Shown here one piece after another: positions 26,367 to 34,832 of a stretch of 64,000 nucleotides of DNA. Each line of letters opens with the position of its first letter. Positions within the stretch are counted from its first letter, which is position 1. Both the position numbers and the translations under genes were made by a program. The stretch is from Streptomyces clavifer (lineage in GTDB: Bacteria > Actinomycetota > Actinomycetes > Streptomycetales > Streptomycetaceae). The DNA lies in the NCBI GenBank assembly GCA_014651175.1, contig BMWJ01000002.1, positions 124,001 through 188,000 of the forward strand, in the 5' to 3' direction. The notes under the pieces are model-generated. The model saw only the letters and a program-made list of their open reading frames with translations, made no database searches and had not been told where the DNA came from.

Positions 26367-28634
26367 TCAGGCGACGGAGACCGCCCCCGTCCCCTCCCCC
26401 ACGGTCCCGGACTCCTCGATGACCACGCGGTAGGGGAGTTCCGTGCCCTGCGCCGTGACCTGCGTGGCCGCGCCGTCCCGTACGACGTGGAAGGACGCCG
26501 CCGGGCTGCCGGTCAGGTCCGGGACGGTGACCGTCCGCTCACCGCCGCCGGAGCCGAACACCCGCAGGGTGAGGCCGTCCAGCCAGTCGGCGTCCGGGCG
26601 CTGGTCGTCGGCGCCCCACGGGAGTACGGCGCCGTCCCTGACCAGCACGGGCAGACTGTCGAAGCCGTGCGTCTCGTGCCGCCAGGCGGGGCCGGTGATC
26701 CGCTCGCCGGTGAGCAGCGAGGTCCAGGTGCCCTCGGGGACGTAGTACTCGACCTCGCCGTCCTCCGTGAAGACCGGGGCGACCAGCAGGTCCGGGCCGA
26801 GCATGTACTGCCGGTCCAGGGTGCGGGCGGCCGGATCGCCGGGGAACTCGACCAGCATGGGGCGCATCATCGGGACGCCGGTGCGGTGGGCCTCGGCGGC
26901 GACCCCGTAGAGGTAGGGCATCAGGCGGTGCTTGAGCAGGGTGAACTTCCGGGCCACGTCGACCGCTTCCTCGCCGAACGCCCACGGCACCCGGTAGGAC
27001 ACGTTGCCGTGCAGCCGGCTGTGCGAGGAGAGCAGGCCGAAAGCGAGCCAGCGCTTGAAGACCGCCGGGTCGGGGGTGCCCTCGAAGCCGCCGATGTCGT
27101 GGCTCCAGAAGCCGAAGCCGGACAGGGACAGGGACAGGCCGCCGCGCAGCGACTCGGCCATCGCGTTGAAGGACGCGAAGCAGTCGCCGCCCCAGTGCAC
27201 CGGGAACTGCTGCCCGCCGGCCGTGGCGGAGCGGGCGAAGAGGACCGCCTCGCCGGCGCCGCGCTCCTTCTCCAGGAGCTCGAAGACGGTGCGGTTGTAG
27301 AGCTGGGCGTAGTAGTTGTGCATCCGCTCCGGGTCGGAGCCGTCGTGCCAGACCACATCGGTGGGGATGCGCTCGCCGAAGTCCGTCTTGAAGCAGTCGA
27401 CACCCTGGTCGAGCAGCATCCGCAGCTTGCTGTTGTACCAGTCGCGGGCGGCAGCGCTGGTGAAGTCGACCAGCGCCATGCCGGGCTGCCACAGGTCCCA
27501 CTGCCAGACGTCGCCGTTGGGCCGCCGTACCAGGTGGCCCAGCTCGGCGCCCTCCGCGAACAGCACGGACTTCTGGGCGATGTACGGGTTGATCCACATG
27601 CTGATGCGGAGCCCGCGCGCCTTGAGCCGGGCCAGCATGCCCTCCGGGTCGGGGAAGACCTCGGGGTCCCAGAGGAAGTCCGACCACTGGTACTCGCGCA
27701 TCCAGAAGCAGTCGAAGTGGAAGACGCTGAGCGGGATGTCCCGTTCGGCCATGCCGTCGACGAAGGAGGTGACGGTCTCCTCGTCGTACGAGGTGCAGAA
27801 CGAGGTGGTCAGCCAGAGGCCGAACGACCAGGCCGGCGGCAGTGCGGGGCGGCCGGTGAGGGCCGTGTAGCGGGCCAGGACGTCCTTGGGGGTCGGTCCG
27901 GCGACGATGTAGTACTCCAGCGACTGGTCCTCGACGCTGAACTGCACCTGGCCGACGGACTCCGAACCCACCTCGAAGGAGACCTTGCCGGGGTGGTTGA
28001 CGAAGACGCCGTAGCCGCGCGAGGAGAGGTAGAACGGGATGTTCTTGTACGCCTGGTCGCTGCTGGTGCCGCCGTCGGCCTGCCAGATGTCGACGGTCTG
28101 GCCGTTCTTCACGTACGGGGTGAAGCGCTCGCCGAGCCCGTAGACGTTCTCCCCCACTCCCAGGGCGAGTTGGGCGATCATGTGGTGGGCGCCGTCGGGG
28201 GTGGTGGCGAAGGCCGTGCCCTTGGTGTCGACGCCGGTGAGGCGCCGCCCCCCGGCGTCGAGGAACGAGATGCCCCAGGGGCCGTCGCCGTCCATGCGCA
28301 GCGTCAGCGGTCCGCTGGTGAGCTCGGTGACGGCGCCGTCCCTCCGGGTACGGGCGGCGGGTGCGCCGTCGTCGCCGGGCAGGAGGGTGAAGTCGGGTCC
28401 GCGGCGGGCCTTTCCGGCGTGGTGGGTGGTGCGTACGCCGATGACGCCCTCGGCCGGGGAGAAGCATTCGACGGTGATGAGCGGGGTGTTGAGCGTGTCA
28501 CCGCGTGCCGCCACCCGTTTGACGGCGGCGTACGCGGTGAACCGGCTGTCCTCGACGCGCAGATCGCGGATCTCGGTCGCGTAGGAGGCGCGGACGCCCT
28601 CACGCATCAGCCAGAAGCCGTCGGTGAACCTCAT
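26367..28634 (-). CDS. GH31 alpha-xylosidase (YicI type)
   Basis: The 755-residue glycoside hydrolase removes alpha-1,6-linked xylose from the non-reducing end of xyloglucan oligosaccharides (isoprimeverose units). The nucleophile is Asp418 in KTDFGE and the acid/base is Asp484 in HWGGDC. Their spacing of 66 equals that of E. coli YicI (416/482). The N-terminal beta domain and SFGLWLTTSF also follow the alpha-xylosidase subgroup. There is no signal peptide, so it acts in the cytoplasm. It is the second gene after GH3, 61 bases apart, with AAGGAG before the ATG. Released xylose can enter the XylB route. Confidence 0.9.
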   Translation of the reverse strand: MRFTDGFWLMREGVRASYATEIRDLRVEDSRFTAYAAVKRVAARGDTLNTPLITVECFSPAEGVIGVRTTHHAGKARRGPDFTLLPGDDGAPAARTRRDGAVTELTSGPLTLRMDGDGPWGISFLDAGGRRLTGVDTKGTAFATTPDGAHHMIAQLALGVGENVYGLGERFTPYVKNGQTVDIWQADGGTSSDQAYKNIPFYLSSRGYGVFVNHPGKVSFEVGSESVGQVQFSVEDQSLEYYIVAGPTPKDVLARYTALTGRPALPPAWSFGLWLTTSFCTSYDEETVTSFVDGMAERDIPLSVFHFDCFWMREYQWSDFLWDPEVFPDPEGMLARLKARGLRISMWINPYIAQKSVLFAEGAELGHLVRRPNGDVWQWDLWQPGMALVDFTSAAARDWYNSKLRMLLDQGVDCFKTDFGERIPTDVVWHDGSDPERMHNYYAQLYNRTVFELLEKERGAGEAVLFARSATAGGQQFPVHWGGDCFASFNAMAESLRGGLSLSLSGFGFWSHDIGGFEGTPDPAVFKRWLAFGLLSSHSRLHGNVSYRVPWAFGEEAVDVARKFTLLKHRLMPYLYGVAAEAHRTGVPMMRPMLVEFPGDPAARTLDRQYMLGPDLLVAPVFTEDGEVEYYVPEGTWTSLLTGERITGPAWRHETHGFDSLPVLVRDGAVLPWGADDQRPDADWLDGLTLRVFGSGGGERTVTVPDLTGSPAASFHVVRDGAATQVTAQGTELPYRVVIEESGTVGEGTGAVSVA

Positions 28635-28695
28635 GAGGACTCCTTGCCGGGGGCACGGGGAAGCGGTCGGGGATCGGGGGCGTGCGGCAGGGGGA

Positions 28696-31554
28696 TCACG
28701 CGGTGAATCCGATTCCGGCGAGGCGTACGGAACCCTTCAGGGTGATACGCACGTCGTGCACCCCGCGGATGTCGAGTGCGGCCTCGACGGTGCGGTAGTC
28801 GTAGATCCCCGCCGTGGCGGGGACGGCGAGCTCCGCCGACCGTCCGTCCACCGTCAGTGTGACGGACCCCGCGCCCGAGGCGGACACGGTGGCCCCATGC
28901 ACACCGTCTCCGAAGTCGCAGCCCCGGAAGAGGAGTTGACCGACACCCTCGACGGGTGCGACGGCGTCGCCCGCCACCTTCGCGCGGTCGACGATCTCCG
29001 TGCCCTGCTGCTCGTCGTAGTCGGCGGCCTCCAGGCCCCGTTCGACGACGGGGCGCGGGCCGGACGGCTCGCCGGCGAGGACCGCGGTGGCGGTGAGCCG
29101 GATGTCGGCGCTGGAGGCGCCGGCCATGACCTCGTACGCGCCGGGCTCGACGGTCCAGCGGCCGTGCGCCACGCTCCAGTGGCCCAGCTCCTCGACGGGG
29201 ACGAGGATCTCGACGCGTTCGGCGGCGCCCGGCGCGAGGTGCGTCCGGCGGTGGCCGACCAGCTTGCGCAGCGGCAGGTCCGTACCGGATTCGGCGGCCC
29301 GGACGTAGACCTGGGCCACTTCGTCGGCGGCGCGGGGCCCGTCGTTGGTGACGGTCAGCGACACCCGCAGCCGCTCGCCCTCCACCTCCGCCGCCAGGTC
29401 GGTGTAGGTGAAGGCGGCGTAGGTGAGGCCGTGCCCGAAGGGGAAGAGCGGGGTGCCGTCGAAGTACAGGTAGGTCTGGCGGGAGCCGATGATGTCGTAG
29501 TCGAGCAGACCCGGCAGATCGGCGTCCGAGGCGTACCAGGTCTGCGGGAGCCGTCCGGCCGGGGACACGTCGCCGGCGATGACCCGGGCGAGCGCGGTGC
29601 CGGCCGCCTGGCCGCCGTGCGCGGTCCAGAGCAGGGCGGGCAGCTCGGCCGCCGCCTCGGTGACCGCGTACGGGTAGGCGGAGGTCAGGACGAGGACGGT
29701 GCGCGGGTTGGCCGCGGACGCGGTGCGCCACAGCCGCTCCTGCTGGGCGGGCAGGTCCAGGGTCGTACGGTCCTCGGTCTCGCGGCCGTTGATGTGGGGG
29801 TCGTTCCCCGCGACGACGATCACGGTGTCGGCGGCGGCCGCGACCCGGGCCACGGCGTCCTCGCCCCGCTCCACGGTCTCCGTCCGGAAGACCGTCGCGT
29901 CGGCGGCGGAAATCTTTTCGCCGGACACGGCAACCTTCGCACCGTCGGCGGCGACAGTGACGTACCCACCCGTCCCGATGTGCAGAAGGCGGTGCCCGCC
30001 GTCGTGTCCCTCCACCTCTTCCAGCCGGAACGTCTCCTGGACGATCCACCCGCCCGGCTCGTCCGCGGACGCCCGGACGTATCCGTCGTCGGCGACGGAG
30101 AGGTACAGACCTTCGTCGGTACGGAAGGTGAGGACGCCGTCGCCCCAGTCGACGAGGGCCAGTTCGGTGGCGTCGGCGCCGCAGGTCAGCGGCGGCAGGT
30201 CGGTGCGGCCGGCGAGGAGCGCGGGGTCGAGGGCGCCCTCCGCGCCGCGTGCCTCGCCGTCCTTCGCGGGGGCGGCCTCGGGCACCCGCAGCCAGCCGTC
30301 GGCGCACTCCAGGCGGACCCGGTCGACCCCCTCGGCGAAGAGGACGTTCTCCGCGCCGTACCGCCGGCGGATGCCGTCGAGCGGGGTGGAGCGGTGCAGC
30401 AGCGTTCCGCTGTACCAGTCGAGCTTGCAGGCGTCCGCGAGGAGTCCGACGACGGCGACGGTCCGGCCCTCACCCGGCTCCAGGGGCAGCAGCCCGTCGT
30501 TGCCCAGCAGGACGACGGACTGTTCCGCGGCCTCCAGGGCGAGCGCCCGGTGCTCGTCGGTGTCGAAGGCGGTGACGTCCGCGTACGGGTCGAGCTCCGG
30601 GTCGAACTCGCCGAGGGCGAAGCGCATGGCGAGCAGCCTGCGGACGGCCGTGTCGATGTCGTTCTCGTCGAGCAGGCCCTTGGCGAGTGCGTCGCGGATC
30701 CGGCCGGTCATGACCGTGGAGTCCTGGCCGTGGTCGGTGAAGCTGTCGACGCCGGCCCTCAGGGAGGCGGCGGTGGCTTCCTCGTGGGTGTCGAAGTAGT
30801 GCTCGGAATCGACCAGGTTGGAGGGGGCGCCGGCGTCCGAGCAGACGACGAGCGGCTGTTCGGTCCAGCTGCGCAGTTGCTCGCCCAGCAGCGGGGAGAC
30901 GTGGTTGGGGCGGCCGTTGACCAGGTTGTAGGCCGGCATGACACCGGCCACGGCTCCGGCGCGCACCGCGTCGCGAAAGGCCCGCAGGTCGTACTCGTGC
31001 AGGACGCGCGGGCGGACCGAGGAGGAGGCGGTGTCGCGGTCGGTCTCGTTGTTGTGGGCGAGCCAGTGCTTGAGCACGGGGGCGGTGCGCCAGTAGCGGG
31101 GGTCGTCGCCGCGCAGCCCGCGGGTGTACGCGACGGCGATGGCGGAGGTCAGCGCCGGATCCTCGGCGTACCCCTCCTCGCCGCGGCCCCACAGCGGGTG
31201 GCGCAGCAGGTTCACTGTCGGGGCCCAGACGTTGAGGCCGACGCGGTCGTCCTGGGCGCGCTTGGCCCGGACCTCGTTGCCGACGGCCTCGCCGACCCGG
31301 CGGACGAGGTCGTCGTTCCAGGTGGCGCCGAGGCCGACGGCCTGCGGGAAGACCGTGGCGGGGCCCATCCAGGCGACGCCGTGCAGGGCCTCCTGTCCGG
31401 TACGGAACGGGCCGATCCCCAGGCGCTCCACCGCGGGGGCGAACTGGTGCAGCATCGCGATCCGCTCGTCGAGCGTGAGCCGCCCGAGCAGATCGTCGGT
31501 GCGCAGGGCGAAGGAGAGCTGCGGGTCGCGGAAGGGAAGCGGATGGTCCGTCAC
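28696..31554 (-). CDS. GH3 beta-glucosidase with beta-trefoil-like insertion
   Basis: The 952-residue cytosolic GH3 enzyme probably removes backbone glucose from trimmed xyloglucan oligosaccharides. The N-terminal domain holds LKHWLAHNNETDRD and the nucleophile Asp240 in CSDAGAP, and the second domain holds VVLLGNDGLLPL. An insertion near residues 455-560 (GLYLSVADDG, then IGTGGYVTVAADG) looks like a fascin- or ricin-type beta-trefoil module rather than the usual PA14. A fibronectin-like segment and a C-terminal beta module (SVTLTVDGRSAELAV) follow. The GTG start at 31554 has AAGGGG upstream. It is first in the leftward operon and repressed by the LacI site at 31634. Beta-xylosidase activity is an alternative. 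Confidence 0.85.
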   Translation of the reverse strand: MTDHPLPFRDPQLSFALRTDDLLGRLTLDERIAMLHQFAPAVERLGIGPFRTGQEALHGVAWMGPATVFPQAVGLGATWNDDLVRRVGEAVGNEVRAKRAQDDRVGLNVWAPTVNLLRHPLWGRGEEGYAEDPALTSAIAVAYTRGLRGDDPRYWRTAPVLKHWLAHNNETDRDTASSSVRPRVLHEYDLRAFRDAVRAGAVAGVMPAYNLVNGRPNHVSPLLGEQLRSWTEQPLVVCSDAGAPSNLVDSEHYFDTHEEATAASLRAGVDSFTDHGQDSTVMTGRIRDALAKGLLDENDIDTAVRRLLAMRFALGEFDPELDPYADVTAFDTDEHRALALEAAEQSVVLLGNDGLLPLEPGEGRTVAVVGLLADACKLDWYSGTLLHRSTPLDGIRRRYGAENVLFAEGVDRVRLECADGWLRVPEAAPAKDGEARGAEGALDPALLAGRTDLPPLTCGADATELALVDWGDGVLTFRTDEGLYLSVADDGYVRASADEPGGWIVQETFRLEEVEGHDGGHRLLHIGTGGYVTVAADGAKVAVSGEKISAADATVFRTETVERGEDAVARVAAAADTVIVVAGNDPHINGRETEDRTTLDLPAQQERLWRTASAANPRTVLVLTSAYPYAVTEAAAELPALLWTAHGGQAAGTALARVIAGDVSPAGRLPQTWYASDADLPGLLDYDIIGSRQTYLYFDGTPLFPFGHGLTYAAFTYTDLAAEVEGERLRVSLTVTNDGPRAADEVAQVYVRAAESGTDLPLRKLVGHRRTHLAPGAAERVEILVPVEELGHWSVAHGRWTVEPGAYEVMAGASSADIRLTATAVLAGEPSGPRPVVERGLEAADYDEQQGTEIVDRAKVAGDAVAPVEGVGQLLFRGCDFGDGVHGATVSASGAGSVTLTVDGRSAELAVPATAGIYDYRTVEAALDIRGVHDVRITLKGSVRLAGIGFTA

Positions 31555-31633
31555 GTGCGGGTCCCCTTGGAGAGGTGGGAGGTTTTCCGGTCTTCACGCT
31601 GCGAAAGGACCCTCGATCCGAGGAGAAGATCTT

Positions 31634-31647
31634 TCGAAGCGCTTCGA
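31634..31647. promoter_or_regulatory. LacI operator at the GH3 promoter
   Basis: This is the perfect 14-bp palindrome TCGAAGCGCTTCGA. On the minus strand a consensus -35 box TTGACA lies at 31676-31671, with GAGCAT 18 bases further as a poor -10. The operator therefore covers the -10/+1 region of the GH3-GH31 promoter. The same palindrome recurs at 31805 and 45372, with a near copy at 45271. Confidence 0.8.
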
Positions 31648-31765
31648 TGCTCTGCGTCCGACCCCGCGGGTGTCAAGGGCACGGCATCCCCAACCGGGCG
31701 CATCTCGGGCACACCGCGCCGGGAAACGGTTCGGAAACAGGTCGGAGGAATCTGGAAACGGACCC

Positions 31766-31794
31766 TTGTGCGACCGGTTCCCTTCACTTAACCT
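31766..31794 (+). promoter_or_regulatory. Predicted promoter of the xyloglucan importer/hydrolase operon
   Basis: TTGTGC (31766-31771) and TAACCT (31789-31794) are separated by 17 bases. They lie about 160 bases before the binding-protein start, and the LacI palindrome begins 11 bases after the -10. The boxes are moderate matches. The prediction is supported by operator placement. Confidence 0.45.
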
Positions 31795-31804
31795 CGCTGC
31801 AACA

Positions 31805-31837
31805 TCGAAGCGCTTCGACAGTGTTGAAACCGCTTCA
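31805..31837. promoter_or_regulatory. LacI operator plus weaker half-site, rightward operon
   Basis: TCGAAGCGCTTCGA at 31805-31818 is identical to the site at 31634, 171 bases centre to centre. Directly after it, TGAAACCGCTTCA (31825-31837) is an imperfect second site of the same LacI-type shape. Both sit just downstream of the predicted promoter, a blocking position. Confidence 0.8.
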
Positions 31838-31953
31838 CTCCCGGCCGGTGATGTCGCAGCCGGCTCGGCCAGTAACGCCCCACCTCAGACACAGGAACCG
31901 AACGGCGGTCGCCCGCCGCGTGTCGTCCTGGTGCGCCTCGAAGGGTTGACGCA

Positions 31954-33627
31954 ATGACGCCGAATTCCTCCCCCTCCTCCACCGCCCCGAGCCGGAGAAG
32001 CTTCCTCGCATCGGGCGCCTTCGCCGCAGTGGCCGTGGCCGGCGGAGCACCGTTGCTCGCCGCGTGCGGCGGCAGCGGTACCGCATCGGGGAGCAAGGAG
32101 GGCACGACGACGGGCAAGGCACTGAAGAAGGTCATGCCGAGCTACGCCCCGACGAATCTGGTGCAGCCCGACGTCCCGGGTGTCAACGGCTCGAGCCCCG
32201 GGTTCACCAAGCTGCCCGACCCGCTGGTCGCCTCGGTGAAGTCGGCGCCGGGCAAGGGGTCCTCGTTCCGGGTCATGACCCCGCTGTGGGGCACCGTCCC
32301 GAAGAAGGACAACCCGTACTACACGGCGGTGAACAAGGCGGTCGGCGCGAAGCTCGGCTTCGACCCGCAGGACGGCAACACCTACCAGGACAAGATCGGC
32401 GCGGTCCTGGCCGGTTCCGAGATCCCGGATGTCATGACCATCCCCGGCTGGAACATGCAGGGGCAGATCCGCAACGCGATCACGGCCAAGTTCGCCGACC
32501 TGGGGCCCTACCTGGCGGGTGACGCCGTCAAGAAGTACCCGAACCTGGCCAACATCCCGACCGGCGCCTGGCAGTACTCCGTCTTCGGCGGCAAGCTCCG
32601 CGGCCTGCCCATGCCCAACCCGGTCATCGGCAACGCGTTCTTCTACCGCAAGGACCTCGTCGGCTCCGGGGCCCTGCCCGCGAGCGCCGACGACCTGCTC
32701 GCCTTCGGCAAGGAGTACACCGCCCCGAAGAGCAAGGTGTGGGCGTTCGACGACCTGTGGACCTGCATCCAGAAGGTCTACGGCCTGCTGCCCGACGCCC
32801 CGCACTACTGGCAGCTGGAGAACGGCAAGCTCGTCCACAAGATCGAGACGCAGGAGTACCGCGAGGCCCTGGCCTTCGCCCGCAAGCTGCACGACGGCGG
32901 ATACATCCACCCGGACGCCGAGGCCAACAAGGACGCGGACTCCAAGATCCGCTTCACCAGCGGCCACGTCCTCATGTACAACGACGGCACCGGCGGCTGG
33001 AAGGGCATGGTCTCCGAGCAGGCCGCCGCCAACCCGAAGTTCGACATGCAGGCCCTGGACTTCTTCGCCGCGGACGGTGGCAAGCCGGTCCTGTGGCAGG
33101 ACGACCCGGCGGGGATCTTCACCTTCCTCAGCAAGGACCTGCCGAAGGAGAAGATCGAGGAGTTCCTCGGCATCGCCGACTTCGCCGCGGCGCCGTACGG
33201 CACCAAGGAGTTCATGCTGACGAACTACGGCGTCGAGGACACCCACTACAAGGTCGAGGGCGGGGTGCCGACCTTCACGCCGCAGGGCATCCAGGAGGCC
33301 CAGCCCGCCACCCTCCTCTACATAGCCTCCCCGCCGCACACCATCGCCTTCCCCGACGAGCCGAAGCTGGTGCAGGACTACGCCGGCTGGATGGCCCGCC
33401 AGGCCCCGCACGTCAAGAAGCCCCTCTTCTTCGGCATGCAGGTCGTGGAGCCCCAGCGCTACGCCTCCCTCTACACCCCCTTCGACGACCTGCAGAAGGA
33501 CATCCGGCGCGGCCGCAAGAAGGTCAGCGACGTCGACGCCGCGGTGACGACCTGGAAGAACAGCGGCGGCGACAAGCTCCGCGACTGGTACCAGGACCTT
33601 CTCGAGAAGAACGGCTCCGGCGTCTGA
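31954..33627 (+). CDS. Oligosaccharide-binding lipoprotein (LplA/YtcQ-like)
   Basis: The 557-residue family 1 solute-binding protein has a twin-arginine signal (SRRSFLASGAF, Arg14-Arg15) and lipobox LLAACGG with Cys38 as lipid anchor. Its length of about 550 residues and its two LplB/YtcP-type permeases place it with importers of long plant oligosaccharides, distinct from the 420-residue maltose type. It would capture xyloglucan oligosaccharides released by GH74 and GH12. The ATG is preceded by GAAGGG. It is first in the rightward operon under the LacI sites. Confidence 0.88.
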   Translation: MTPNSSPSSTAPSRRSFLASGAFAAVAVAGGAPLLAACGGSGTASGSKEGTTTGKALKKVMPSYAPTNLVQPDVPGVNGSSPGFTKLPDPLVASVKSAPGKGSSFRVMTPLWGTVPKKDNPYYTAVNKAVGAKLGFDPQDGNTYQDKIGAVLAGSEIPDVMTIPGWNMQGQIRNAITAKFADLGPYLAGDAVKKYPNLANIPTGAWQYSVFGGKLRGLPMPNPVIGNAFFYRKDLVGSGALPASADDLLAFGKEYTAPKSKVWAFDDLWTCIQKVYGLLPDAPHYWQLENGKLVHKIETQEYREALAFARKLHDGGYIHPDAEANKDADSKIRFTSGHVLMYNDGTGGWKGMVSEQAAANPKFDMQALDFFAADGGKPVLWQDDPAGIFTFLSKDLPKEKIEEFLGIADFAAAPYGTKEFMLTNYGVEDTHYKVEGGVPTFTPQGIQEAQPATLLYIASPPHTIAFPDEPKLVQDYAGWMARQAPHVKKPLFFGMQVVEPQRYASLYTPFDDLQKDIRRGRKKVSDVDAAVTTWKNSGGDKLRDWYQDLLEKNGSGV

Positions 33628-33677
33628 CCCGGGCGCGCCACACCACACCTGCACGTACGCACAACGACTGAACAGCA

Positions 33678-33706
33678 GGCCGCCGGGCGCGAGGAGCCCG
33701 GCGGCC
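33678..33706 (+). terminator. Intercistronic hairpin after the binding-protein gene
   Basis: A perfect 11-bp stem (GGCCGCCGGGC, 33678-33688, with 33696-33706) and seven-base loop lie between the binding protein and the first permease. Such hairpins usually attenuate or stabilise mRNA, so that binding protein is made in excess over permeases. Confidence 0.65.
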
Positions 33707-33737
33707 GGGGTGGAGAGCACGACATGGGGAGCACAGG

Positions 33738-34832
33738 GTGAAGCCTCGGGCCACGGTGGCGACCGACGCGGAGCGCACGGAGGGGCGGACTGCCGTCCCG
33801 TCCGGCGAGGACAACAGCGACGAGGACGGCGCCCGCGCCCGGTCGCGGGCGAGCGGGCCGCCGGCCCGGCCGTCGAAGCGGCGCGGGAAGAAGACGAAGG
33901 CACCGTTCGAGCCGGGCGGCATCACCCGGCGCCTGCGCTTCCGACGGGACCGCACCCTGATCCTGATGACGGTGCCGGCCATGGTGCTGCTGCTGGTCTT
34001 CAACTACATCCCGCTGCTCGGGAACGTCGTGGCCTTCCAGGACTACGACGTGTACGACCTGGGCATCACCGGCAGCCCCTTCGTCGGCTTCGACAACTTC
34101 ACCCGGATCTTCGAGGACCACCGCTTCTGGGAAGTCCTGCTGAACACGCTGGTCATCTTCCTGACCCAGCTGATCCTCTTCTTCCCCATCCCGATCGCCA
34201 TCGCCCTGCTGCTGAACACGATCATGAGCGCACGGGTGCGGGCCTGGGTCCAGGCGATCGTCTACCTCCCGCACTTCTTCTCCTGGGTGCTGGTCGTCAC
34301 CGTCTTCCAGCAGATGTTCGGTGGCGCCGGCCTGGTCGCGCAGTGGTTGCGCGAGCACGGCCACGAGGGCTTCGACCTGATGACGAACCCCGGCTTCTTC
34401 AAGTTCCTCGTGACCTCGCAGGCGATCTGGAAGGACGCGGGCTGGGGCGTCATCGTCTTCCTCGCCGCGCTCGCCGCCGTCAACACCGATCTGTACGAGG
34501 CCGCGGCCGTCGACGGCGCGGGCCGCTGGCGCCGCATGTGGCACGTCACCCTGCCCGCGCTGCGCCCCGTCATCGCCCTGCTGCTCGTGCTGCGGGTCGG
34601 CAGTGCGCTCAACCTCGACTTCGAACAGATCCTGCTCCAGCGCGACCAGGTGGGCGCGGGCGCGTCCGAGATCCTCGACACCTACATCTGGTGGACGGGC
34701 ATCAAAACCGGCGACTTCGGCTATGCGGCCGCCGCCGGAATCTTCAAGGGACTGTTCAGCGTCGCCATGGTGCTGGGAGCCAACAAGGTCGCCCACATGA
34801 TGGGCGAGCAGGGGGTGTACTCCAAGAAATGA
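33738..34832 (+). CDS. Oligosaccharide ABC permease (LplB type)
   Basis: The 364-residue permease has an unusually long charged N-terminus of about 75 residues (Arg/Lys/Asp-rich) before the first helix. The LplB-like segment VFNYIPLLGNVVAFQDYDVYD is followed by six helices. The EAA loop is AAAVDGAGRWRRMWHVTLPAL. The start is GTG 33738. Its stop overlaps the next permease start (ATGA). No ATPase is encoded in the operon. In Streptomyces such importers share the ATPase MsiK, encoded elsewhere. Confidence 0.9.
   Translation: MKPRATVATDAERTEGRTAVPSGEDNSDEDGARARSRASGPPARPSKRRGKKTKAPFEPGGITRRLRFRRDRTLILMTVPAMVLLLVFNYIPLLGNVVAFQDYDVYDLGITGSPFVGFDNFTRIFEDHRFWEVLLNTLVIFLTQLILFFPIPIAIALLLNTIMSARVRAWVQAIVYLPHFFSWVLVVTVFQQMFGGAGLVAQWLREHGHEGFDLMTNPGFFKFLVTSQAIWKDAGWGVIVFLAALAAVNTDLYEAAAVDGAGRWRRMWHVTLPALRPVIALLLVLRVGSALNLDFEQILLQRDQVGAGASEILDTYIWWTGIKTGDFGYAAAAGIFKGLFSVAMVLGANKVAHMMGEQGVYSKK

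Noticed and set aside
28105-28118. GTGAAGCGCTCGCC inside GH31 resembling the LacI operator
   Set aside because: The right half-site is broken and the sequence is explained by coding.
26340-28706. Plus-strand frame opposite GH31
   Set aside because: It is the mirror of a gene with verified catalytic residues, and no recognisable family is present.
28624-31791. Very long open frame on the plus strand opposite GH3 (about 1055 codons)
   Set aside because: It is a shadow of the GH3 gene. Its composition is Val/Gly/Arg-rich without any domain, while the minus strand carries intact GH3 motifs.
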